Below, one piece after another: positions 22,236 to 34,650 of a stretch of DNA of 64,000 bases; the first letter of the stretch is position 1; the number at the start of each line of letters is the position of its first letter. Source of the DNA: Hofstenia miamia. Lineage: Eukaryota; Xenacoelomorpha; Acoela. Made by a program: the position numbers and the translations under genes. A model generated the notes under the pieces. That model saw nothing but the letters and a program-made list of their open reading frames with translations. It was not told the origin of the DNA and made no database searches. Location of the stretch: contig SCFE01000014.1 in NCBI GenBank assembly GCA_004352715.1, positions 2,638,055 through 2,702,054 on the forward strand. Reading direction: 5' to 3'.

Positions 22236-25080
22236 TTTGTTAACTGCTGTTTTAATATCATTGCTAATGAATGTTGCAAACGCCCGCTCTCGTAACCTCA
22301 TTCTAGGGATGCACACATTTTGTTAAAATGGGATAAATGTGTTAAGGAATTGAAATGGTTGGATATTTTCAAATCATAATATGGCGAATGTCAAGCAGGG
22401 CTAGAATTATTGTATTGGTAACATTTGACTTTGAACACGGAAAAATATCTCACTGGCTTGAAGTTGATATTTCGTAATTCAATCCAATTCATAATGAATA
22501 AAATCTACGAAAACATTTATTCTCCCACCAGTGACATCCATGAATAAAAGGTGCATATAAAAGAGAAAGAAGATATAGTTGCATGTATAAAGAAGTAGGA
22601 TCTTGGATTCTTGAAATTTACCTTATTTTGCAAAAATGGTGAAATTTCACCTCTCCTACAATTAATTAAGTTTGGCAGAAACAGTGATCTACGCGTACAA
22701 ATTTGTCTGAAATAAGTTTTCTTAGATTTCATTAATCTAATTGAATGGTTATTTGTCTAGGACATAAATAAACTTAGTTTCGAAAGCTTCGTTTAAATCT
22801 CAGCATATTTTTTCAGTAGTATAATTAAGAATTTGAAGCAGGCTGTAGTGTTGTGGCTTATCTATTGAATTTATGTGATTTTTTACATGATGTATTGATA
22901 CCGATACGTCGAGAAAACTTTCACATTTGGCCTGTTTTAGATAACACTGATACCGATGTATTGGGTTAGTAATTTCAACACTAATGCACCATGAAATGTT
23001 TTTTGAAACTTAATATTATTGTTGTATATTGATTAACGTTCTGTCGAAGAATTACAAAGTGTAGTAGCAAGATAAGTTACTCTGCTATTGACAAGTAACT
23101 AGTAGTAACAAAAATTTAACTTGTGTTGATGTTTCCTACTTTTCGCACTGCAATACAGTGAAGTTTGACATTTTCTGCAAATTTTTTGTTTAACACCGGT
23201 ACATGTATTAGTATTAGAGTCAGTCACAAGGCGATCGATATTATAGATCGCCTTGGTCAGTGATTACCATATTTATTATCTGTTTAACAGATCAGCTAAC
23301 ATTAAAAAACAATATAAATAAACTGGAAAATCTGTTAGAAGATCTGTTTTATTTCTATAAGTAACCAATTTCATTGGCTACCACATCACATGGATGTACG
23401 AAATTTTAAAGTGAGTGCGAAACTCAATTGAATATCAAATTTTTTAATTTCTGCTGACGACACAGAAAGAGCAACATTTAACATTTACTTTTTTTAAAGA
23501 AGAAAGATCAAAATGGCCACCATTTTACTCCGCTCACTAGTGCTGAACGAATTTCTTTCAAAGCATTATTTTTTCTAAAATTCAAACCCTCCTTGCTTTT
23601 GATGTCATTCGTATGAGACTTTTGTCATTATAAAATATAATTTTTGTTTTTTTATTTCTCTTATTGAACTAAGTTTAGTAAGAAATGTGTTAAACACATC
23701 GGTTAAATAAATATATTCTAGTTTCTGTTAAATGAATCTGTTACACTTAATAACGTGGTCAACACTGATTAAACTTGTCACGACAATTGATTATATCTAC
23801 TATTTTACTCGTAAAATTGTAACAGTAGATTGTTCTTATCATCCAAAAGCAATGAAATTCAAAATTTTAAATTAGAAAATATGATTTTTCAAGTTCCTTG
23901 AGTTGTCTAAGTTTTATCAGTTTTTGAAAAAAACCGTCTTTCTCGACAGACTTCCTTTAAAAATTGCAAGAAATGTTTTACTGTAATACCCAGAACCTTA
24001 ACGAAGCCTAACATAATTTATAAACTGTTGAAAATGAAAGAATTATTGAGGGTGGGTGATTTAAAAGCAATATACTATTGCATCTGGTGTTAGTGATTTT
24101 TTGCTTTTATGATCACTAACGCGTAAGCAGCAATTGCAAAAAAGATGTCAAACTTGTTATGAGATGTTTATTCCCATTGTATATTTAGTTTAGTCTTATT
24201 GAATAAATTTAATGACGTCTGCATTGATTTTAAGTGAAAGTTTTTTTAATGAAATGTTTTTCATAAGGCATTATTTATAATCAAATTTAGTGTTTAATTA
24301 ATGTTTGTGTAATTCAGGGCATTTTCCCCGCCCTCAATAATTGCATTCATTTCATACCTTGTGCTAGGCATTTCTTACCCAGACCTGACGAGTAATTCGA
24401 CTCATCAAGTCGTATGTGTCAGTCTCAGTTGGGTGACATGTTAGTATGTGTAAATGTCATCCTTGAATGTACTCGTCTATTATGCAAATAATGTATTAAT
24501 TCGATTTTATTCTAAGCGCTACCTAGTTCAAGAGACTTTATGCTGAATAGAGCGGTAAAATTGTGTAATTGTAGTCCCATTTGTCCCATTCAATCATTCT
24601 AATTAATTCCATGTGGTGTGTTCTTTTATTCTCAAATTGAATGTTGTCAATATTGTAATAACATTTTGAGACGCTAGGATGCCGAGTAAGGTTGAAGCTA
24701 AGGTTTAGACTTAAGGCTTGGTTAACAGCCGTTATGCTTCGTCATCAATTGTTAGGCATGGGGAATTAAATTCATCTAATAGTTGAAATTGTTCAAATTT
24801 ATTTAATGTGAAAATTTATCTCTTAATATCAAAATAATATTATTTCAAAAATAAATAATTTTCAATAAGTAGTGGGATTTCACCTACTCTATTATATTGC
24901 GTCATGTTGCATGCCAAGAGCCATCAAACAAACTGACTATACAGAATTTATATTTTTGCACTCAAGTTTATTCAAAAAAAAATTGTGTATACTTTATTTA
25001 CAATAACTAGACATTAAAATTATAGGCTTGCTAAATATTTAGCGCCATTTTTCAGGGCAGTTTATATAGTCATATATATC
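22236..25080. other. Intergenic, one strong hairpin, otherwise nothing recognised
   Basis: Small frames at 22,098-22,732 have no family signature. The only clear structure is the hairpin at 23,227-23,255. Confidence 0.5.
23227..23255. repeat. Perfect 10-bp hairpin, CAAGGCGATC / GATCGCCTTG
   Basis: A 10-base perfect stem with 9-base loop GATATTATA. The flanks GTCAGTCA and GGTCAGTGA are partly complementary as well. The stem is GC-rich compared with the surrounding sequence. It may be the tip of a small foldback element or a structured transcript; nothing distinguishes these. Confidence 0.6.
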
Positions 25081-25081
25081 A

Positions 25082-25716
25082 TAGATGGAACCGGTCGACA
25101 TTTTTAACAACCCAACCCAACTGGTTTTATTTCCAAACCGGTTGGGTTACCGGTTGAACCGGTTATTGAAGCTAAAAATTTTACCGGCACTGGTCGAGCA
25201 AAAATAAATTAGGGATGCCAAAAAAACTAGAAATTTTTTCTACTGAAATTTTTTTAAGCCCATATTTTACTAGCAGAACAGTTACAACGAACCAGGGCGT
25301 TTTCAAAGAAGGGAGACCGGCATAGTAGCCCCCTTGGTAGAAAATGTGGAACCACATTCAACCGCAATCAACAAGAGTGAATCTGTATTCAAAAAAAGTG
25401 GGACTAATTTATCTTACCTAGTAGATGAGGATGGGTTTCCTTTTCCACACTCTACACGCTCACTGTCATAGTGTCATTCATTATTCGCTGCTCTCTCTAC
25501 TAGTGGTAAAAGCAAATATGCGAAATGAATGCGTTAGACGACATCGTCGTGACACAATTTTTTTTCTTATAATATATTAGTAAAAATCCTTTTTACTTTC
25601 CTTGAAACAGAGATATAAATTGTGTCCTACAGACAGCCACGGTTTGTGGAGGACTTAAAAAAACCGGTCAACCGGTTTCACGTAATTTTCGACCCAACCC
25701 AACCTGCTTCCATCTA
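25082..25716. mobile_element. Non-autonomous DNA transposon (hAT-like?) rich in AACCGGTT motifs
   Basis: The left end is TAGATGGAACCGGTCGAC and the right end in reverse complement is TAGATGGAAGCAGGTTGGG. Internal AACCCAACCC and AACCGGTT-type words lie near both ends in inverted orientation. The flanks are AT-rich (ATATATCA and AGATATAT), so a target duplication cannot be judged safely. There is no coding capacity. It lies 157 bases upstream of the DUF262-B start codon. Confidence 0.6.
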
Positions 25717-25872
25717 AGATATATAAAGGCTTGGGGTTTGGATGATAATTGATAAGTTTAGGCTTGGATACCAACTAGCCCATTTACCGAATGCTTTTCT
25801 ATTTTGCTATTTAGCCCTTGGTAGTGAATTTTATTAATTTTTAAAGTAATGACATTTTGTTTGTTCCGTAGA

Positions 25873-26322
25873 ATGACGGCGAAGCGCCGCAGTGTAGTAT
25901 TCGCCGAAGATGTTCCCGTCAAGGAAGAGTCAACTGTCACGAATAGTGAGGCACATTTTTCACCGGAAGCTGCCATCAAAGCGATGAGCTTTCGATGTCC
26001 GGGCTTGCATGGTGAAGGTTGTAGACAAAAAGTTTATCCATCGACTTTTGGCGCGTTTCTTCGCCAGAAGAACCAAATTGTGATTCCGGCATTTCAACGC
26101 ATGTACTGTTGGGATGAAAATTTGGCCACCACCTGGCTCAAAGATGTTTGGCAAGGTGAACGAGATGGTGTCTTCCAAACACATAGGACTGGAAAGGTTT
26201 TTATGAAAAAATTCCACAGTGATTCCTATATTTGCGTTGATGGTCAGCAGCGATTTACAACTACACTCCTGCTTCTTGCCGCAATTCGCGATGCAACCAA
26301 TTTAATCACAAATCGCAATCCA
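25873..26322 (+). CDS. DUF262 (GmrSD N-terminal-like) protein B, exon 1
   Basis: Codes for residues 1-150 of a 439-residue protein; exon 2 is at 44,946-45,815. The donor is CCA/GTAAGT, phase 0. After a basic, acidic-patched N terminus (MTAKRRSVVFAEDVPVKEES), residues 42-52 read CPGLHGEGCRQ. Residues 71-78 (IPAFQRMY, then CW) carry the DUF262 FQR motif and residues 122-128 (VDGQQRF) the DGQQR motif. TTTGTTTGTTCCGTAG ends one base before the ATG and is a strong splice-acceptor sequence, so the start codon sits at the beginning of an exon. The upstream partner exon, or a spliced leader, was not found. No signal peptide or membrane segment is seen, so the protein is presumably intracellular. The motifs and the paralogous alignment make the family call firm; the role in an animal cell is unknown. 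Confidence 0.87.
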
Positions 26323-28160
26323 GTAAGTTTAGTATGTTATTCAATTTTATTGAAGTATCAGGTTTGAGGAAGAACATTTTTTTCAAAGGTATCCTTAAGT
26401 TCAGTAATCCGAATGATACTCATTTAAACGCAGGGTTGCAAATTTTGTTTTTTAAGAAAAACATCTTTATAATGTTTAGAAACGTCATTTTACGATCAAT
26501 TTAATATATATATTACTCAATTTTGTTTCAATTTCGAACTACATTTTTTTAAACATTCCAACCCTAGTTGAACTATTTTTTGTATTTTAAGTTTGTTAAA
26601 TTTCCTACTACTTCCATTTGAATTTAATTTTAAACACAAGGCTCTATAAATTGTTTTGTAATATAGCGATTGCAGAAACATTTAGATTAAGCAAAGCCGC
26701 AGGCAAGATTTTTGAAAATTTTCTTCTCTCGAATGACGTGTGGACAAAATCTTTCAAGACAACCATTTGGGCAGTAATTCGAATAAACCGATTTTTTTAG
26801 AAAATTATTCATTAAGAAAGACTACTTTCAGTTAAACAGCTTTTGTAGACAGCTTTTTCTTTTAAATTATTGTTATTTGTTTAGTCTAATTTCAACTGTT
26901 TATTTCAAATTGGAATGTATAAAACTGGTCTGAAATATTTAAATTAAACTGTATTGAAATTTCATTTTGTTTATTCCTTTTATTTAAGTTAAGTTGCCTT
27001 TGCTAAACTACAAATAGATGTACTAACTTAAAATTAGGACTCGTACTTGAATTTTCATTAATCCCCTCAATTAATCGATTAATTTTCATTAATCAGTTAA
27101 TCAGTCATTTTAAAATCGTTTATCATTAAAGTTTTGTGATTAGATACCCCTATAAAATCAAACATATATATACTTGGGGCGACCAAAAAGTTTAATGAAA
27201 TCTTTTTACACCAGAAATGTGGCATTTTTATTGATTTTTCAATTAGCTTCTACATTTCATGTAAATCAGCTCAAAATTTAGTTATTTTTGTTTCATGCGG
27301 TGGAAGAAACATTCATGTATTGGTAAAAATATATCAGTTAAAACTTTCAACATTAATTTCGATAGTTGTGTACTAGAGAGTGTCAATATGAGGTAAGCAT
27401 TGTCCCGAACAGGACCAGCTCGTAATATTTACTACCCGATCCGAAACCCAAATCGGGTCGGGTCGGGTTGGGTTTATCGGGTTTTATCGTCTTCCATGTA
27501 GAATACAAGTGAAAATTACTTTTTTGTAGAAATTTATCTCTTAGTTAATTATATTGACTTTTTAGATTTCTTAGTCAAGTATGTAGTCTTTTTGTGTTTT
27601 GTGACGGTTAACCAGCGCGATTGTTTTCAACTAATCTGTTTGTATTGTTTTATATAACATTAATGAGTAAACTGTGTGCGTATCACATATTTAACAATTT
27701 TATTATAATTATGGCTATTTTTTTGACCCATCAAATATTTACAAAAGATGGTAAAAAATCTAAAAATTTCAATTTGACTAATTCATGCGACTCTACGTAT
27801 GTTTTGCATGTTTTATATTTATATGAGTTTGTTAGTTGTACATGTACTTATTTACATGAATTTTTATTTCGATAAAAGATCTTTCCTTTTTAAGAGGTAA
27901 TTTTTTTTAAGTTTGTCAAAGACATTAAAATTGGCATTTCTGCTAGCAAAATCTATATTAATTTTGGTAAAAAAATCTACCCTAATTATCTATTTTAGAT
28001 TCGAAACATATTTAATGTCTATTGCTTGTTATTCTTCAGTTTATTTCAAGATCTTTTAGTTATTTACGGATCTACCTTGTAGTTTAATTTTAAAAAACTA
28101 CATAAATTACAATCACTGGAGGTGTTCAAGGGTTGATTTTAAGACATAGAATATTTATTT
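26323..28160. other. Intron part without recognised elements
   Basis: It contains TTAATCGATTAA-type words at about 27,060-27,125 and a GGGTCGGGTCGGGTTGGG-rich patch at about 27,430-27,490. Both are motifs seen in dispersed repeats, but no element boundaries could be set. Confidence 0.45.
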
Positions 28161-28162
28161 AA

Positions 28163-28549
28163 TATAGCTCAAGTTTAAAAAGTGGCTAATATTCAAGTTA
28201 TGCAATGGCCACCGAATTCGCCAGATCTGGTGCCCATAGAGAACGTGTGACAGATTCTGAAGGATTTTGTCGAGAAAAAAATTCCACAAATCTGAAAGAA
28301 TTAAAGAGTTACATCCTTGAATTGCAACACCAAAATAACTCAAGAAGTTAGAGTCAGTTTATTGGATTCAGTTTCAAGACGTTTATCTGGGTGTCACGCT
28401 TTGCAGGGCAAACTTGTCAAATAACTTTGCCACCAAGTTACAAGCTGAGACAATAATATTGTCAAATATATTTTATAAGCATCTATTTGTCTTTCGTTTG
28501 TTATCAAAAATGTGTTTATAATGTGGCCACTTTTTTTACTTGAGCTATA
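28163..28549 (+). mobile_element. Tc1 deletion derivative (MITE-sized) with transposase remnant
   Basis: The 24-base terminal inverted repeats TATAGCTCAAGT..AAAAAGTGGC (28,163-28,186 and 28,526-28,549) differ at two positions, and the ends begin and end with TA. Between them, 28,198-28,430 (+) reads VMQWPPNSPDLVPIENV, then a stop and degraded text ending VSRRLSGCHALQGKLVK. This is the C-terminal DDE region of a Tc1 transposase. The N-terminal two thirds are deleted, so it cannot move by itself. A related terminus (GCGCCACTTG....CTATAG) closes the decayed copy near 43,820. Confidence 0.75.
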
Positions 28550-31035
28550 TAACAAAAGTGTTTACATATAATCAATCAAAATTTTTATAATTTGACCCTA
28601 TTTCTACTAGTGTTGCTTTTAAGTGACAAAGCGATTTGTATACATGTTTGAATAATTTTATCCAGGCCTGTTAAGAAATATTTAGTTTTTTGCATGGCCA
28701 CATCTATGGGGTTGGTCCGCTCAATTAATAATGAAAATGTGTGCTAAAACCTATTCTTTTTCCTGGAATACAAGCGAATAAGATTGTTTTTCAATGAGAA
28801 ATCCGATTGTCGTAAAAAATATCCAAATTCTTTCCATACCTAGTGTTCAGATAATGAGGCGTTCTAATTTCCATGGGAAAAGAACTACCATGAAATATTT
28901 TGTTTTCTTAAGAAAACTGTGTAAGTCCCGTCCAGGCGCGCTGTGCGTAAAGTCAGAGGTTGTCGCGCCGAGGCAAAAAAAAGAAAGGGAGACAATTCTC
29001 TATCTTGCGGTGTTTTCAGATTTTAAAACCATCACAGATATTGAAAAAATCCCAGTAAAATTAGGGTTACGAATGTATTTTTATTTTGCCATGTGGCCAC
29101 TCTAATTTTTTCCCGACCATTATCAATTCTACTCGAAATATTCTATCCAAACATGGTACATGTGTGTACTTTATAGAGGATATATGGAACAAATAATCAC
29201 CTACAGTTGCCCTAAAAATTCATTTTTTGTTTGACGTAAGAATATATTTTTGTCTTGATTATTGATTATGTAGAATTCATCGTAGCTAATTTAGGTTGAT
29301 ATCTTGCAATGTAATTTGCTATTATTCAAATTTATTATTAGGTCTTTAGGTTGTCTATCTACAGAAAGTGAAATAGCTGAGAGTAATTTTTGCTCGCATT
29401 GAATTTAGACATCCTGACTTAGGTATTAGGTGGAGAAGAATTTGAAAGTTTTTTTAAAGATCGATATTTTTAACACTAGTATTCATCAATAGTCAATATC
29501 CATACTCTTTAATAGGCTTGTAGAAAATTGTTTGGAAATGTGGGCAAAACGATTTATGTATTTAAAACCATGTCACAAGTTTCACACTATTATATTCTCA
29601 CTAGAGGAGACTATTACGTGCCTTTAATTTAAAGTATTACATGCCTGATGCATGCATATGCTGTTGGGATTATTGTTCTCCCCAAATGCGCTGATTCAAC
29701 ATTTCCAAATATACTCGAATTATCTGCTAAAAGTTTGTTCTTCGAGATCTTTGTCTTGTTATCCGTTCTTCTACGACACAACTTTGGCATGTTATGTAAA
29801 GTCGGCCTCTGGTGTCATCAGCAACAACAAAAAGACTTTATTCGATGAGATTTTTTGTTATAATTTAGAGCTATGTCTAGAATTACTCATTTGTAAAATA
29901 ATATAGCAGTCAGAGTGTTTAATTAGAATTTCATTTGTTACTAATGCAAGACAGTAACATTAAGCATTAGACAAAGCTCGCTACCTAGTTCATATTTGAA
30001 GTAGAAGCAATTCTACTAGAAATGAATTTTGTATGACCGTCTTTTAACATCAGTGAATATTCTCCTTAATCACACCGTTTCATCAGGCATTTAAATGTCA
30101 AAATTTTCGTCCTATTCGCATGAATATAATAGCTTCAGAAAACGTATCCCTGGGTTTATTTACTCTATTCCTCCAAATTATGAAGGTCTTGATAACTTGT
30201 CATTATTTTTGCAAGTGTCAATTCTTTTCTGTCATTTGCACGCGTGAGCCAATCCATTTCCCACTCTCCATTCACAACTCTTTCATGTGGCGAGACGGCA
30301 TCATCCATTTCACATTCAAGATGACAACACGTAATGTTATTTTAAGCCGAAATATTATATGAATGTTAAACCTAATTGATCTATTTCCACATCTTGTCGG
30401 CATATATTCAAATCTCCCAAAACTATGTAAACATTATATGAAATTGCGGATCTTTTATGTGAATATTGTGATAAAATATATTTTTAGTGGCATTCATAAA
30501 ATAAACAACAATTCTATCAAAAATAATTTTGGTTCTCTTCAAAAAAGCTGTCATGTTTATGAATATAAGCCTTGCGGAGAACCTCATAAATCATTGCGCT
30601 TTTTACAAGATATGATTAGATTTTGTATAAATTGCAAATAAATAATCGTCTTATAATAAATTTTAAGAAAAAAATGAACTCTCCCCCTCCGTTCACATTT
30701 TCTAATTAAATAAATATAANAGATATGATTAGATTTTGTATAAATTGCAAATAAATAATCGTCTTATAATAAATTTTAAGAAAAAAATGAACTCTCCCCC
30801 CCCGTTCACATTTTCTAATTAAATAAATATAAACTATAAATAAAAGAATAGTCGTTAATCAACAGTCGATTAAATAATTTTTTGGAAATCGAATGTATTC
30901 AATTCCAAAAAATGAATGCAATGTGGTTTGCTTAGTGTATGATATAGCCTTCGTAAATTGCAATCAACAATATATTTTCTTTATATTAGGTTCTTAGTTT
31001 TTTTAATTTATTTCAATGTAACCGCGATAATCATT
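28550..31035. other. Intron part, no gene recognised
   Basis: A GC-richer patch lies at about 28,925-29,000 (CCCGTCCAGGCGCGCTGTGC), within a 103-codon frame that has no family motif. A gap duplicate is listed separately. Nothing else is recognised. Confidence 0.45.
30608..30832. repeat. Gap-associated duplication (112 bp) around the N at 30,720
   Basis: 30,608-30,719 is repeated at 30,721-30,832 with one difference in a C run. This is contig-end redundancy. Confidence 0.85.
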
Positions 31036-31039
31036 TTTA

Positions 31040-32625
31040 CCCGCCTACGACTGTTAATATGAGTTACTTTCAAAGACTATTGGGGTCTATTTTGACCCCA
31101 GTCATTTTTATGTGAGAAAATCTCACTTAACTATTAGTTATTGCTATCAAAGCCTCAATAACTATTTTTAATTTAATGGCTTGCGTAATATAACAATTAT
31201 TTGGATATGCTTCACTAAATCTATCATTTATTAAGTCAATCAACTCATATAACAGAGGAATGTTTAGTGCAGTTGTGATTTCAACACAGCTCACGTACAA
31301 ATCTTCGCGTTTTTGTCTGCATTCAGGGGCGTTTCAAACAACGTCCTCTCTTCTTTCTCTTAGGACTGTGTGAAGTGTGATTTTTGATATTTCTTGACAA
31401 TGGTGATTTCAAGGATATTGCTAAATTTCGTGCAGTGGGTGGCAAATTAGGCGGCAATTTTTGCTCACTAATTGTTAAATTGGCTAAACTATGGCCTAAG
31501 TCCAAAAGAATTTTTATTGGGGCTTGGAAGTTAATGGATATTGAATGGCCTAAATGATATAGTTGGTTATGGCTAGACATCCAACATCAATTACGGTATA
31601 AAAGATTTTCACAGGCCAGTATCTTGTAACTCTATGAATAGTGTACTCCCTAATCTTTCTATCTATAAGATCTACATCAACTTTTCGTTGTAGTCTATAT
31701 GTTAGTCTATAATGTTAGTCTTTTTTGTCGTTGGGTAAAAAGGTTGGTCATGAGGTATAGAAGATATAAGAATATAACATTTCCCCATTTGGTAAATTGC
31801 TACAAATTATCGCATTACCGTAATGTCAAAAAAAATTGAATATTGCTAAGATGACTGAGTTAGTGCAGTGGGCAAGAATATTGTGTTTCTCCTCACTGTG
31901 CACAAATATGTACGGCGCTGTTGCTGCCGCTCATTTACAGCTCTGGTTGGTTATCACTACTACATGCATCAATTTCCAGTGTGCAGTCATTGCTATTGAT
32001 TTCAAAATATGCCATGCTAACTTCAGTCTCACAACGCCTGTCTCTTTTAGGGTACTGCTTACATTCCAACATTTTCAACGACACTGAAACAAAAATAGAT
32101 TCGTGTTAACCATTATAATCAAATAATTGTAATAAAAATCTTAAACAATGTTATTTTTAAAAATATTTAGTTGGGGTCCACATTGACCCAATCGCCTTGG
32201 GCGTTATATCACTCCTAGTTTAGTAAGAAAAAAGGTTGTCTANNNNNNNNNNNNNNNNNNNNNCATGCTAACTTCAGTCTCACAACGCCTGTCTCTTTTA
32301 GGGTACTGCTTACATTCCAACATTTTCAACGACACTGAAACAAAAATAGATTCGTGTTAACCATTATAATCAAATAATTGTAATAAAAATCTTAAACAAT
32401 GTTATTTTTAAAAATATTTAGTTGGGGTCCACATTGACCCAATCGCCTTGGGCGTTATATCACTCCTAGTTTAGTAAGAAAAAGGTTGTCTATTAATTCA
32501 GTACAGATGTGCTGGTAAACTATTAGATTTCATTGATGGAGAGCTGCCTAGACAATTTCCTATATTCTGTGCTAGATGGAAATGGGGTTCTGGGGTCCAC
32601 ATAGACCCCATCAGCCTTTGGCGGG
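31040..32625. mobile_element. piggyBac-like non-autonomous element
   Basis: The left terminus CCCGCCTACGACTG and the right terminus (reverse complement) CCCGCCAAAGGCTG match at most positions. The right end is followed by TTAA (32,626-32,629) and the left is preceded by TTTA, one change from TTAA. TTAA flanks with CCC-starting ends are the hallmark of piggyBac. Just inside each end is a hairpin word, TGGGGTC..GACCCCA (about 31,080-31,102 and 32,590-32,611), and a related one lies near 32,173. No piggyBac transposase domain was found. An assembly duplication (32,013-32,242 = 32,264-32,494 around 21 N) inflates its length. Confidence 0.7.
32013..32494. repeat. Gap-associated duplication around N at 32,243-32,263
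   Basis: Sequence beginning CATGCTAACTTCAGTCTCAC occurs at 32,013 and again at 32,264 with near identity for 230 bases. Confidence 0.88.
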
Positions 32626-32629
32626 TTAA

Positions 32630-34650
32630 TGTAAAATGGCCCTCCCTATTGTGAAAAGTATGAAGAGAAGAAAAACCGTGGGTCGTTCATGTTTTCATTG
32701 AGTTCAGAATGAGATAATTCTTTATTACAATTTTACTTATGAACTTCCTAAAGTAATCAAATATATTTAGTCATGCAAGTAATAAGTAGTGCTATAATGA
32801 CTTAGCGCACATTAAACTGTTTGCACGGTAATTTGTCTTGATAATGAATGATTGCATGTCACCTGTTATAAATATAATTGTGTTACTCTGTGGTACCAAA
32901 TGTGCTTGATGTAGGGCAACCTTATTCGAAAACATGTTGTCCTCCAATGACTTTTGAAATGGAAAACTAAAATTTACGATTTGATAAGACAAGCATAATT
33001 CTCGCATTTACCATATTTCTTTTCAAGCCTAGGCAACACATCTTCAAACAATCTCTGAAATTTATTGATTGAACTTACTGAGATCATTATTATTAACAGC
33101 AAAATTTTTAATTAGCTAAACTGTAAAGCAAACAAGAAGGCAATGCAAACACAAGTTATTCTTGATTTTATAGAAAAAGAAAACGATTCGACAGATATCC
33201 CATTGATTGAGGGCTAATATTTAAACAGGTGCACAATTTTCACAGCAATAATCAAAATTGAAAAAGGAGTATTGTTTTGTAAATTTTTAATGTTTTAAAA
33301 TTGAATTATGATAATTGGTGGTGGCAAATCTGGCTTTCCTTACCAAATTGTTTTAATTATTTTTTTAACGGAAGTTACATAACGGACATGTTAAAGGAAT
33401 TCAAGTCAAACTAGTTTACTACAAAGCAATTATAGAGACAAAAAGCAAACTTCAAGGTCAATAGATATTTCGCATGTGTTATTTAGAAACTGGAAATCTT
33501 GGCCAAAACATTACGGGATACATGACAAATAACGCTCACATTCTCCATAACTATCCTCTTCATGGCATGGGGGAATAAGCATTTCTCCAGCTGAAAGGAA
33601 GTAGCTTAGTATCTTGCATCAATTTTTCAATTAGGTCGTTGATATTCAGCGTATTCATGCCACTTAAGCATCAGCTTACAATTCTTTATTAACATTCATT
33701 CATGCAATAAGAGAGTTAACATCATTGATTATTAATGAATTATTTTTGCAAATTTATTAATTTTTTAGGTTTTCGGGAAAATCTATTGGTTTTTCAAATG
33801 CTTTTAGTCAAAGTAACTTAATGAAAATAATCTGACATTCTCAAACCCTAAGTGCATAATTTTAAATAGAAAAAATCTTTCTCTTTCTTATTCAAATCCC
33901 AATAAATATTTACCAGTGAAGGGAATTATAATTGAACGTCTTCCTCTTGCAATTCCAAGCTGTATATCTATCAATTCAGATTGATTGGCGTATTTAGGTT
34001 TGACATAAACATGTATTTATACGAGCGAAATTAATGCAATGTCACTCATTGTTGATTTAATTTTAGGTTCGATTTAGCTTAAATTAGTAACATTTACTCG
34101 CTGAGTTTATTTCTAAGCCTCTATTATTTATTGCACTTCCCACTCATTTAGTAATTTCATATTAAAATGAATTGCATTGTATATTATGTATACACCCCAA
34201 CCTTTGACTTTGTTCTTATTCTAGACGTTTTAATTTGTCATTCGGTGTCTTTTGTTTCCTTACTTTATAATTAATTTATCACATGAGCTCCAATAAAAGC
34301 ACACCTTATTTTTATAAAAGTCATTTAATGAGACGTTTATTAATATTTTAGTAAGGAAATTCGCTAACTGGATATTCTGTGGGAACAATTTTATGTATGC
34401 ACCGGGAACTCTAAAATTTATGTGCTCTTCTGTAAAGTATTGCTCTATTTTTTCTAAAATATGAAAAAATATTTTTTTTTAATTTATTAATTAGCAATTT
34501 GAAATTCAAAAAACCAAATAAATAACTTCGGCTGTTTCTAATTCTATTTAATTCATATGTAAGTGTTGGTTAATTGGGGTTTGCCAATGAAACTAAAAGT
34601 ACCAGTACATGTGTTTATGAACGCCATTACTTGGCGTTCACCAATCATGA
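32630..34650. other. Intron part, nothing recognised
   Basis: AT-rich, no repeat boundaries or coding signal seen. Confidence 0.5.

Noticed and set aside
28794-29105. 103-codon plus-strand frame crossing a GC-richer patch
   Set aside because: No recognisable domain, no paralogue in the window, and no splice evidence linking it to the DUF262-B exons.
31323-31580. Possible piggyBac transposase fragment within the piggyBac-like element
   Set aside because: Neither this minus-strand frame nor the opposite plus-strand text shows the piggyBac catalytic motifs.
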